Source of the DNA: JBOGZD01 sp050697155
GTDB taxonomy: Bacteria > Actinomycetota > Thermoleophilia > Solirubrobacterales > 70-9
Assembly (NCBI GenBank): GCA_050697155.1
Contig: JBOGZD010000052.1
Span: 1 to 19,763 of the forward strand
Reading direction: 5' to 3'
DNA length: 19,763 nucleotides
Shown here: piece by piece, positions 12,975 to 19,580 of the stretch
Numbering within the stretch: position 1 is the stretch's first letter
How the letters are laid out: each line of letters begins with the position of its first letter
The notes under the pieces: model-generated
Seen by the model: the letters and a program-made list of their open reading frames with translations, nothing else
What the model was told of the DNA's origin: nothing
Databases searched by the model: none
Position numbers and translations under genes: made by a program

Positions 12975-13583
12975 GTGAACGAGAGCACCTGGAAGCGGAT
13001 CGAACGAAGCCGCGAGCGCTGGAACGTCCTGCGCCACCCGTTCTACCGCCGCTGGACGGCGGGAGAGCTGAGCACCGAGGAGATGGCGCGCTACTCCGGC
13101 CAGTACCGTCACGCGGTCGTTGCGATCGCCAAGGTCAGCGCCGACGCCGCCGAGGGCGCTCCGGAGCGTTCAGAGCTTCGCCGCCACGCCGCCGAGGAGA
13201 TCGGGCACGTCCGCCTCTGGGACGGCTTCGTCGAGGCGACCGGCGGCGACCCGGCCGCCGCACCGACGCCCGAGACCGCCGGCTGCGTCGCGGCCTGGAC
13301 CGCACACGAGGGGCTCGGCGCCGCGCTCGCGAAGCTGTATGCGATCGAGTCCGGACAGCCGGAGGTCTCGCGGATCAAGCGCGAGGGCCTCGTCGGCCTC
13401 TACGGGTTTGAGGACGGGTCGGGGACCGCCTACTTCCGTGTCCACGAGACCCGGGACCGTGAGCACGCGGCCGAGGTGCGGGCGCTGATCGAGGAGCTCG
13501 CCGGCGACCACTCCGGCGACGAGCTGGTCGCCGCCGCCGAGGCGGCGTTCCGGGCCAACTGGCGGCTGCTCGACGGCGTCTGA
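12975..13583 (+). CDS. PqqC/TenA-like haem-oxygenase-fold diiron protein
   Basis: This 202-aa all-helical protein starts at GTG 12975 behind a strong AGAGGAG site. The HDO (haem-oxygenase-like diiron oxidase/oxygenase) ligand pattern is visible: E75 and H78 in AEEIGHVRLWDGF, E125 in LYAIESGQPEVSRIK, and H157, D161, H164 in VHETRDREH. Members use a diiron or iron centre to oxidise small substrates (for example UndA and SznF) or to build cofactors (PqqC, CADD). All expected ligands are present, so it is probably active; the substrate is unknown. It is divergent from the DipZ-like gene and separated by 3 bp from a 51-aa membrane protein. Confidence 0.8.
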   Translation: MNESTWKRIERSRERWNVLRHPFYRRWTAGELSTEEMARYSGQYRHAVVAIAKVSADAAEGAPERSELRRHAAEEIGHVRLWDGFVEATGGDPAAAPTPETAGCVAAWTAHEGLGAALAKLYAIESGQPEVSRIKREGLVGLYGFEDGSGTAYFRVHETRDREHAAEVRALIEELAGDHSGDELVAAAEAAFRANWRLLDGV

Positions 13584-13586
13584 TGC

Positions 13587-13742
13587 TTGCGTAGAAGAAG
13601 CGACCTCGCCGTCGGGATCGTCCTCGGGATCGTCCTCGGGGTGGCGATCGTGGCGGTCTTCGTGTTCGTCTTCAGCGAGGACACGATCGACGACGCCGAG
13701 CTCGACCCCGGCCCGCCCGTAGAGCGCCCCGCGGACCGCTAG
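13587..13742 (+). CDS. Small single-pass membrane protein, 51 aa
   Basis: It starts at TTG 13587, three bases after the diiron protein stop; the overlapping ATG at 13583 leads to an immediate stop in another frame. The protein is MRRRSD, then a transmembrane helix LAVGIVLGIVLGVAIVAVF, then an acidic, proline-rich tail ending ERPADR. The positive-inside N-terminus and short acidic tail make it a typical small membrane protein. The helix includes a 12-bp tandem repeat at DNA level (GGGATCGTCCTC twice). Function is unknown; it is probably co-transcribed with the diiron gene. Confidence 0.6.
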   Translation: MRRRSDLAVGIVLGIVLGVAIVAVFVFVFSEDTIDDAELDPGPPVERPADR

Positions 13743-13759
13743 CCCCGGCCCTTGCGGGC

Positions 13760-13852
13760 TCAGCGACCGAGCGAGCCCAGGATCGCGCCGGCGATGTTCG
13801 GGTTGAACGGCGCCGCGCCGGGCACGAGCTGCGTGTTCGTGAACGAGCTGTA
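13760..13852 (-). pseudogene. C-terminal remnant of a minus-strand gene
   Basis: Reading the minus strand from about 13852 gives a plausible protein tail, FTNTQLVPGAAPFNPNIAG followed by AILGSLGR, and a stop at 13760-13762. Third positions are almost all G or C. Upstream of about 13855 the frame turns into the complement of the iron-transport gene, so only the last 25-30 residues remain. I do not recognise the parent family. It might be chance; the protein-like composition is the main support. Confidence 0.3.
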
Positions 13853-14220
13853 TCGTCGAGCCCGCCGAGCCGTGGTTCGAAGGCGAGCGGTTCCGCGAGC
13901 CGGCGCCGGGCGAAACCCACCACATCGAGATCCTGCCGATCGAGGCGGCCACCGGTCGGGTCGTCCCCGACGTGCCGGTCACGCTCGCCGTCCTCGACCA
14001 GGACGGCGCGGTCGTCGACTCGAACCGGCTCAACTTCTACTACGCCGAGTTCTTCCACTACGCGAACAACTTCGAGATCCCCGAGGACGGCACCTATGAC
14101 CTGCGTGCGAGCATCGAGCCGCCGACGCTGCTGCGCCACGGCGAGAGCGCCGCGGGCCCGCCGCTGGCCGCCGGCGCCCGGGTGACGTTCGAGGACGTCG
14201 AGCTCGTCGCCGCGAGCTAG
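13843..14220 (+). pseudogene. 5'-truncated Tp34-type iron transport protein (PF10634-like)
   Basis: The open frame begins right after a TGA at 13840-13842 and reads TSCIVEPAEPWFEGERF, then ETHHIEILPIEAATG, VVPDVPVTLAVLDQDG, FFHYANNFEIPEDGTYDLRA and ARVTFEDVEL. This is the beta-sandwich of periplasmic high-affinity Fe2+/copper-linked transport proteins (Tp34 and PF10634 style). The HH of ETHHIE and the H of FFHY are likely metal ligands. No start codon precedes the conserved part; the only in-frame start (GTG 13972) would lose half the domain, and no signal peptide remains. So the gene has lost its 5' end, apparently by a rearrangement near 13850. Confidence 0.65.
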
Positions 14221-14241
14221 CGTCCAGGCGCGATCGGCAGC

Positions 14242-14949
14242 GTGGCAAGACCGCTCGAACGCGTCGCCCGCCTCACCGGGGCGCCCCTGGACCTGGTCGC
14301 GCTGGCGATCGCGGCCGAGTTTCGCCCGCTGGACGAGGCCGCGGCCACCGCGGGCCTCGACCGCCTGGCGCGGGGCCTGGCGATCGCGGGGCTCGATCCG
14401 GAGGCCCGCGCCGACGCGATGCTCGCGGTGATGTCGCGGCGCCACGGCTTCGACCTCGCGCCCCGCGCCGACCCCGACTCGCTCTTCCTCGACTGGGTGA
14501 TCGAGACGCGGCGCGGCGATCCACTGGCGCTGGCGATCGTCTATGCGGCGGTCGCCCGTCGGGCCGGGTTCGAGCTTCACCCGGTGGGTTCGCCGCGGTT
14601 CCTGCTCCTGGGCGACCCGTCGGCGACGCCGCCGATCGCGATCGACCCGGTGCCCGGCGGCCGCCGCCCGCCGCGCTCGATGCGCTGGCTCTGCCCGCAC
14701 CTGGTCGGCGCGGCGATGCTCGGCGCGCTCGAGCGACGGTTCCTCGAGCGCGGGCGGATCGACGCCGCCATCCGCGCCGCCGAGTTGCGCCTCGTGCTTC
14801 CGCTCGGCGGCGAGCTGCGCCGCCGCCACCAACGCGAGCTGATCGCGCTGCGTGCCCGGCTCAACCGACGGAGCTCACTCGTACAATCGGCGGAATGGGT
14901 CGCATCGCGCGAATCGGCGCCCCGGCCAGGGCCGCGGCGCTGCTCCTGA
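14242..14949 (+). CDS. SirB1-like transglutaminase-core family protein
   Basis: This 235-aa protein starts at GTG 14242. It has the SirB1/Transglut_core2 pattern: an N-terminal helical region (LVALAIAAEFRPLDEAAA, DRLARGL), then RRGDPLALAIVYAAVARRAGF and ELHPVGSPRFLLLGD, followed by a helical C-terminal half. SirB1 relatives are tetratricopeptide-associated proteins of uncertain activity; I see no obvious catalytic Cys-His-Asp triad. The last 55 bp overlap the start of the 4-TM protein gene, so the tail may be shorter in reality. It lies 21 bp after the truncated iron-transport gene. Confidence 0.65.
   Translation: MARPLERVARLTGAPLDLVALAIAAEFRPLDEAAATAGLDRLARGLAIAGLDPEARADAMLAVMSRRHGFDLAPRADPDSLFLDWVIETRRGDPLALAIVYAAVARRAGFELHPVGSPRFLLLGDPSATPPIAIDPVPGGRRPPRSMRWLCPHLVGAAMLGALERRFLERGRIDAAIRAAELRLVLPLGGELRRRHQRELIALRARLNRRSSLVQSAEWVASRESAPRPGPRRCS
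14882..14887 (+). promoter_or_regulatory. Putative -10 hexamer TACAAT, leaderless 4-TM gene
   Basis: TACAAT, the closest to consensus in the window, ends 7 bp before ATG 14895 inside the end of the SirB1-like gene. Confidence 0.5.
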
Positions 14950-15497
14950 TCGGCGCGCTGGCGCTGCACGAGCTTCGCTACCTGGTCGCGTTCGGCGCCG
15001 AGGCGCCGTCGATCCTCGCTCAGCACGGTCACGGCTATCTCGAGTGGCTCGCTCCCCTGGTGGTCGCGGCCGCCGCCGCGGCGATCGTCGCGTCGCTGCT
15101 GGCGCCGGCGCTGCTGCGCCGGCTGCCGGATGGCGGCGGCGCCTGCACCGAGGCACGGGCCGCGGGCTATGCGGTCGGCCTGCTCGCGGTCTTCTTCGCC
15201 CAGGAGCTCGCCGAGGGCGCCCTCCTCTCCGGCCATCCCGCCGGGCTCGAGGGCGTGCTTGCAGGCGGCGGCTGGCTGGCGCTCCCGCTCGCGATCGCCT
15301 TCGGCGCTCTGGCGGCCTGCGTCGCCGGTTGGCTCGACCGCGCCGAGCTCGCCGTCGCCCGGCTGACCGTCGCCCGCCGGACGCGCCCCCCGAAGCGCAT
15401 TGGGCGCCCCGTCGCGCAGCCGCGGCCGCTGCACGCCTGCCTCGACCTCGCCTTCGGCTTCGCTCGCCGACCTCCGCCCGCCGCGCCCTCCGTCTGA
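14895..15497 (+). CDS. Four-helix membrane protein of unknown function, 200 aa
   Basis: Hydrophobic segments at about 13-32 (AALLLIGALALHELRYLVAF), 50-75, 93-115 (VGLLAVFFAQELAEGALL) and 125-150 suggest four transmembrane helices. The C-terminal tail is basic and proline-rich. Conserved-looking H and E residues sit inside or near the helices (LHELRY, AQELAEG), which could bind a metal or haem, but this is inference. It precedes a cupredoxin-like gene and a large membrane protein by 50 bp, so it may belong to the same functional unit. The start overlaps the previous gene but is backed by the TACAAT element. Confidence 0.65.
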   Translation: MGRIARIGAPARAAALLLIGALALHELRYLVAFGAEAPSILAQHGHGYLEWLAPLVVAAAAAAIVASLLAPALLRRLPDGGGACTEARAAGYAVGLLAVFFAQELAEGALLSGHPAGLEGVLAGGGWLALPLAIAFGALAACVAGWLDRAELAVARLTVARRTRPPKRIGRPVAQPRPLHACLDLAFGFARRPPPAAPSV

Positions 15498-15511
15498 GGC
15501 GTGAGCGATGC

Positions 15512-15529
15512 GCGGCCCGGGTGGGCCGC
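15512..15529. terminator. GC hairpin between 4-TM and cupredoxin-like genes
   Basis: GCGGCCC and GGGCCGC form a perfect 7-bp stem around GGGT. It lies after the 4-TM stop (15497) and just before the AAAGGAGA ribosome binding site of the next gene. It may end the upstream transcript or tune translation of the downstream one. Confidence 0.35.
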
Positions 15530-15547
15530 CGGAAAGGAGATTTTGGG

Positions 15548-16018
15548 ATGCAATCGAGGAAGCTGGGCGCGGGCCTGGCGCTGGTCGCGGTCGGGGTCGC
15601 GGTGGCGCTGTTCTTCGTACTGCGCGACGACGATGACGATGACGCCGATTCGGACACCGCCGCCCAGGTGGCGACGACGCAGCAGACGACCGATGAGGAC
15701 GGCGCCCCGCCGAGCGAGGGGGGAGGCGGGGAGCCCGCGCCGAAGCCCGAGCCGGAGGTCACCGAGATCGTGGTCCGGGGCGGCGAGCCGGTTGGCGGGG
15801 TCGCCGAGCTCGAGTTCACCAGGGGCGAGCGGATCCGGTTCGTCGTCCGCTCCGACGTCGCCGACCACGTCCACCTGCATGGCTACGACGTCTTCATGGA
15901 CATCGAGGCGGGCGGCAAGGTCGAGTTCGACGTCCCGGCGACCCTCGACGGCCTGTTCGAGGTCGAGCTCGAGGACCGGGTCGTGCCGCTGGCCGAGATC
16001 ACGGTGAACCCCGGCTGA
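15548..16018 (+). CDS. Membrane-anchored cupredoxin-like protein without cysteine
   Basis: This 156-aa protein starts at ATG 15548 behind a strong AAAGGAGA site. Residues 5-25 form a signal anchor (LGAGLALVAVGVAVALFFVL). There follow an Asp-rich stretch, a Pro/Glu-rich linker (52-70) and a beta-sandwich domain from 71 (TEIVVRGGEPVGGVAELEFTR). Three histidines cluster in DHVHLHGYDV (H107, H109, H111). The domain resembles cupredoxins, but no cysteine is present, so a type-1 copper site is impossible; the HxHxH cluster may bind copper or another metal differently. It is translationally coupled (TGATG at 16016-16020) to the next membrane protein gene, and the two probably work together on the outer membrane face. 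Confidence 0.75.
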   Translation: MQSRKLGAGLALVAVGVAVALFFVLRDDDDDDADSDTAAQVATTQQTTDEDGAPPSEGGGGEPAPKPEPEVTEIVVRGGEPVGGVAELEFTRGERIRFVVRSDVADHVHLHGYDVFMDIEAGGKVEFDVPATLDGLFEVELEDRVVPLAEITVNPG

Positions 16019-17424
16019 TGGTGCCGGAGCCCGTCCTGGTGGTCGGCCACGCGCTGGTCGGCCGCCAGGACCTCCCGATCCCCGAGTGGCTGTTCGCCTG
16101 GGGCGCGTCCCTGGTGCTGATCGTCTCCTTCGTCGCGCTGACGCTCGCCTGGCACCGGTCGCGCTTCGAGGGAGAGGGGTGGCGGCCGCTGCCGGCGGGC
16201 GTCTCCCGGGCGCTGGTGAACCCGGTCACCGAGGCGCTCGCCGGGCTCGCCGGCGTCGGCCTGCTGGCGGTGGTCGTCTGGTCGGGCCTCAACGGGACCG
16301 AGGCGCCGGACCGCAACTTCTCGATCACCTTCGTCTTCGTCACCTTCTGGCTCGGGCTGGTCGTGCTCAGCGTGCTCTTCGGTGACCTCTTTCGCGCCTT
16401 CAACCCGTGGCGGGCGGTCGCCCGGGTCGCCGGGGGGCTGTTCAGGCTGATCGCGGGCCAGTCGCCGCCGCCTCCGCTGCGCTACCCCGAGCGACTCGGG
16501 CGCTGGCCGGCGGTGGCCGGGATCCTCGCCTTCGTCTGGCTGGAGCTCGTCTACGGCCAGAGCGGCTTTCAGACCGTCGGCCTCACCCCGCACACGGTCG
16601 CGGTCGCGACCCTCGCCTACACCGCCTACACCTTCGTCGCGATGACGCTCTTTGGCACCGAGCGCTGGCTCGATCGCGGCGAGGCGTTCTCGGTCTACTT
16701 CGGGATGTTCGCCTCGCTCTCCCCGCTCGAGGCCCGCGATCGCCGCCTCGGCATCCGCCGGCCGCTCGCGGCCACGACCTCCTGGGTGGCGGCGGCTCCC
16801 GGATCGGTCGGCCTGGTGCTGCTGACGATCGGCGCGACCACCTTCGACGGCGCCTCCGAGGGCGCGATCGCCGACCCGATCACCAGCCTGTTCGAGTCCT
16901 TCGTCGACGCCGGCCTCGCCCCGGTGGCGGCCCTGCGGGTGACGAACACGATCTTCCTCGCCGCCACACTCGGGTTCGTCGCCGGGCTGTTCTGGGCGGG
17001 CGTCTACGGCATGCACACGGTCCGCGGCGGCTTCGACGCCGCGCGGCTCGCCCGCGCCTTCGCCCACGCGTTCATCCCGATCGCGCTCGCCTATCTGGTC
17101 GCCCACTACTTCAGCCTCGTGGCCTTCCAGGAGCAGGCGCAGTTCACCTTCCTGCTCTCAGACCCGCTCGGCGACGGCTCGGACCTCTTCGGCACCGCCG
17201 GCAGCGGGATCGACTACGGCCTGATCAGCTCCAACGGGATCTGGTACGTGCAGGTCGGCGCGCTGGTCGTCGGGCACGTGCTCGCGCTGGTGCTCGGCCA
17301 CGACCGGGCGCTGTCGCTCTACGGCGACTCGGGGCTGGCGGCGCGCTCGCAATACTGGATGCTCGCGTTGATGGTCGGCTTCACCTCGCTCGGGCTCTAC
17401 CTGCTCTCGCAGGCCAACCAGTAG
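16018..17424 (+). CDS. Large polytopic membrane protein, partner of cupredoxin-like protein
   Basis: This 468-aa protein starts at ATG 16018, sharing one base with the preceding stop. It has about ten to twelve hydrophobic segments, including IPEWLFAWGASLVLIVSFVAL, ITFVFVTFWLGLVVLSVLF and VGALVVGHVLALVLGHDRAL near the end. Between helices lie conserved-looking H, Y and W residues (VVGHALVGRQDLPIP, LTPHTVAVATLAY, VYGMHTVRGGF, YLVAHYFSL). Homologues in actinobacteria are, as I recall, often labelled fenitrothion hydrolase; that label is a transferred name and is not supported by any visible catalytic motif. Coupling to a His-rich cupredoxin-like protein and proximity to a CDF metal exporter suggest a metal or respiratory role. 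This is inference. Confidence 0.72.
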   Translation: MVPEPVLVVGHALVGRQDLPIPEWLFAWGASLVLIVSFVALTLAWHRSRFEGEGWRPLPAGVSRALVNPVTEALAGLAGVGLLAVVVWSGLNGTEAPDRNFSITFVFVTFWLGLVVLSVLFGDLFRAFNPWRAVARVAGGLFRLIAGQSPPPPLRYPERLGRWPAVAGILAFVWLELVYGQSGFQTVGLTPHTVAVATLAYTAYTFVAMTLFGTERWLDRGEAFSVYFGMFASLSPLEARDRRLGIRRPLAATTSWVAAAPGSVGLVLLTIGATTFDGASEGAIADPITSLFESFVDAGLAPVAALRVTNTIFLAATLGFVAGLFWAGVYGMHTVRGGFDAARLARAFAHAFIPIALAYLVAHYFSLVAFQEQAQFTFLLSDPLGDGSDLFGTAGSGIDYGLISSNGIWYVQVGALVVGHVLALVLGHDRALSLYGDSGLAARSQYWMLALMVGFTSLGLYLLSQANQ

Positions 17425-17450
17425 CCGTCCCGGCGGGCAAACTAGGTTCG

Positions 17451-18416
17451 ATGGCCGCCCACGCCCATCCCCACCTGCGAGGCGAAGACGTTCCCGCCGG
17501 CCTCGACCGGGGCCCCACCAAGCGAGCGCTGACGATCGCGCTCGCGTTGACCGCCACCTTCACCGTCGTCGAGATCGTCGGCGGGCTGCTCACCGAGAGT
17601 CTCGCGCTGCTCGCCGATGCCGGCCACATGCTCTCCGACGTGCTCTCGCTCGGGGTCGCGCTTGTGGCGGTCACGCTTGCCGAGCGACCCTCGACCCCGG
17701 CGCGGACGTTCGGCTACCAGCGCGCCGAGATCCTGGCCGCCCTGTTCAACGGCGTTGCCCTGGTGGCGATCTCGATCTGGATCTTCATCGAGGCCGCCGG
17801 GCGCTTCTCGGACCCGCCCGAGGTGCTCGCCGGCTGGGTGCTGGTGGTCGCCTGCGCCGGGCTCGCCGTCAACGTCTTCGCGGCGCGGATCCTGCATCGG
17901 GCCGGCGGCGAGAGCCTCAACGTCTCCGCCGCGCTTCGCCACGTGCTCGCCGACGCGCTCGCCTCGATCGGGGTGATCGTCGCCGCGCTGGTCATCGTGA
18001 CCACCGGCTGGGAGTACGCCGACCCGCTGGTCAGCGTGCTCATCGGTCTGCTGATCCTGGGCGGCTCCTGGACGGTGCTTCGCGACTCCACCCGGGTTCT
18101 GCTCGAGGCCTCGCCTGCGGGCATCGACGTGGAAGAGGTCGGCGAGGAGATGGCGCGCGTCGACGGCGTGGTCGAGGTCCACGATCTGCACGTGTGGACG
18201 ATCACCTCGGGGTTCCCGGCCCTCGCGGCACACGTGCTGGTCGGCCGCGACGATGACTGCCACGCGAAGCGGCGGGAGATCGAGCGGCTGCTGAGCGCGC
18301 GCTTCGGCCTTGCGCACACGACGCTTCAGGTCGACCACGCCGGTGGCGAGTTGCTGCAGATCGAGGCGCGCCCGGGCGCCTCGGGAGCCCCTGAAGGGTA
18401 TGAGACACCCCACTAG
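17451..18416 (+). CDS. CDF family cation (zinc) efflux transporter, CzcD/ZitB-like
   Basis: This 321-aa protein has a His-rich N-terminus (MAAHAHPHLRGE) and six transmembrane helices. The metal site motifs are DAGHMLSD in TM2 (D56, H59, D63) and HVLADALASIG in TM5 (H164, D168). The HxxxD/HxxxD pair is the arrangement of zinc/cadmium exporters of the CzcD/ZitB type. The cytoplasmic C-terminal domain (VEVHDLHVWTITSGFPALAAHV) is also typical. It exports divalent cations in exchange for protons. It follows the large membrane protein by 26 bp and starts at ATG 17451. Confidence 0.93.
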   Translation: MAAHAHPHLRGEDVPAGLDRGPTKRALTIALALTATFTVVEIVGGLLTESLALLADAGHMLSDVLSLGVALVAVTLAERPSTPARTFGYQRAEILAALFNGVALVAISIWIFIEAAGRFSDPPEVLAGWVLVVACAGLAVNVFAARILHRAGGESLNVSAALRHVLADALASIGVIVAALVIVTTGWEYADPLVSVLIGLLILGGSWTVLRDSTRVLLEASPAGIDVEEVGEEMARVDGVVEVHDLHVWTITSGFPALAAHVLVGRDDDCHAKRREIERLLSARFGLAHTTLQVDHAGGELLQIEARPGASGAPEGYETPH

Positions 18417-18440
18417 CCGAGCCCGGTCACGGGGTCCCTG

Positions 18441-18446
18441 TACCCT
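18441..18446 (+). promoter_or_regulatory. Putative -10 hexamer TACCCT, CMQC mini-protein gene
   Basis: TACCCT ends 9 bp before ATG 18456. The resulting leader would be only a couple of bases long. Confidence 0.35.
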
Positions 18447-18455
18447 CGAGCGGCG

Positions 18456-18635
18456 ATGTGCATGCAGTGCGCAGCGGCGGCGATGACGACGGTCGGGGCG
18501 GCCTCAGGGATCAGGGCGTGGCTGCGCGCTCGGGGCGGTGCTTGGCTCACGCCGCGGAGGATGCGGCTCGCGACGGTTGCGCTGGTGTCGCTTGCGGCGC
18601 TCGGGTCCGGGGTCATCCTCGGCGGCAGCGGCTAG
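18456..18635 (+). CDS. Small CMQC-motif membrane protein, 59 aa
   Basis: The protein begins MCMQCAAAAMTTVGAASGIR, then AWLRARGGAWLTPRRMR and a C-terminal transmembrane helix LATVALVSLAALGSGVIL. The N-terminal CxxC (C2, C5) and the layout 'MCMQC...AMT...WLTP-R-R' match a small actinobacterial protein family I recall without a known function. Start ATG 18456 follows TACCCT. The TAG stop lies inside the hairpin shared with the convergent UbiA gene. It could bind a metal or a haem-like cofactor through the cysteines. Confidence 0.65.
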   Translation: MCMQCAAAAMTTVGAASGIRAWLRARGGAWLTPRRMRLATVALVSLAALGSGVILGGSG

Positions 18636-18653
18636 TGGAGAGGCCCCACTAGC
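18631..18653. terminator. Bidirectional hairpin at CMQC/UbiA convergent ends
   Basis: GCTAGTGG (18631-18638) and CCACTAGC (18646-18653) form a perfect 8-bp stem with a 7-base loop. It contains the stop of the CMQC gene and abuts the UbiA stop at 18654, so both transcripts end with this structure. Confidence 0.5.
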
Positions 18654-19580
18654 TCACACCAGCACGCTTGCGGCGACGATCGCGTACTCGAAGAAGAACA
18701 GGGTCCAGACCCGCATGTAGAAGCGGGTGAAGGCGGCAGGGTCGGCCAGCTCCGCCCTGGAGGCGAGAACGCCGAGCGCCGCGGCGGCGAGGAGGTGGCC
18801 GGCGATGAAGCTGGCGGCGTCGACGTCGGGAAGCCGCGGGCCGGCGACGAGCATGCCGGCGTAGGCAGCTCCCAGAGCCGCCATCGCGGCGCGGAACACC
18901 GGCCGGCGGCCAAGCCGGACGCTGAACGTGCGGATGCGATAAACGCGGTCGCCCTCGACGTCGGGGATGTCCTTGAGCAGCGCGATCGCGGCGCTGAACG
19001 GGAGCACGAACAGGGTCAGGGCCCAGACCACCGCCGGCACCTCGGCGAGCGAGCCGCTGAAGTGGCCGAAGACGCCCAGGTTGACCGCCAGCGCCCGGAC
19101 GAGGCTGATGCTGAGGAGGGCGAGGGCGGGGAAGCGCTTCAGCCGCAGCGGCGGCGAGGAGTAGGCGGCACCGACCAGCAGCGCAGCGGTCACCGCGGCG
19201 AGCTCGATCGGGCCCTGGGTGATCGCCATCGCCACCGGGGCGAGCGCGCAGGAGCCGACCAGGGCCCACGCCGCCCGTACCGTCATCTCGCCCGCGGCGA
19301 GCGGCAGCTCGGGCTTGTTCACCCGGTCGATCTCGATGTCCTCGATCTGGTTGAGGCCGACGATCGCGACGTTCACGCACCAGGCCGCGACCATCGTCGC
19401 GGCGAGGTCGACGGCGCTCGTCGCATGGCCGGTCTGCGCGGCGACCGCATAGAGCCCGAGCACGCTGACTGTGGTGCCGATGATCGTGTGCGGGCGGGTG
19501 AATCGCCACAGCGCCCCGACCCCGGCGATCGCGCGCCCGCGGGCGCCGAGCGCGACCTGCTCGGCCCCGGGCGGCCTCAT
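18654..19580 (-). CDS. UbiA prenyltransferase, homogentisate phytyltransferase-like
   Basis: This 308-aa integral membrane enzyme attaches a prenyl chain to an aromatic acceptor. The first Asp-rich motif is NQIEDIEIDRVNKPELPLA (N77, D81, D85) and the second DIPDVEGDRVYRIRTFSVRLG (D204, D207, D211); both bind the prenyl diphosphate through magnesium. 'VNKPxLPLAxGE' and 'DIPDxEGDRxxxIRTFSVRLG' are typical of homogentisate phytyl/solanesyltransferases in tocopherol and plastoquinone synthesis rather than MenA or UbiA. About eight to nine helices are visible. The start overlaps the upstream gene by 4 bp (ATGA), so the two are coupled. Substrate assignment is by motif similarity only. Confidence 0.85.
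   Translation of the reverse strand: MRPPGAEQVALGARGRAIAGVGALWRFTRPHTIIGTTVSVLGLYAVAAQTGHATSAVDLAATMVAAWCVNVAIVGLNQIEDIEIDRVNKPELPLAAGEMTVRAAWALVGSCALAPVAMAITQGPIELAAVTAALLVGAAYSSPPLRLKRFPALALLSISLVRALAVNLGVFGHFSGSLAEVPAVVWALTLFVLPFSAAIALLKDIPDVEGDRVYRIRTFSVRLGRRPVFRAAMAALGAAYAGMLVAGPRLPDVDAASFIAGHLLAAAALGVLASRAELADPAAFTRFYMRVWTLFFFEYAIVAASVLV

Noticed and set aside
12900..13112. 71-residue N-terminal extension of the DipZ-like protein
   Set aside because: It overlaps the start of the diiron gene on the other strand and the promoter region; ATG 12899 is adequate.
16018..17424. Naming the large membrane protein fenitrothion hydrolase
   Set aside because: The name is probably a database transfer; no hydrolase motif is visible, so it is described by structure only.
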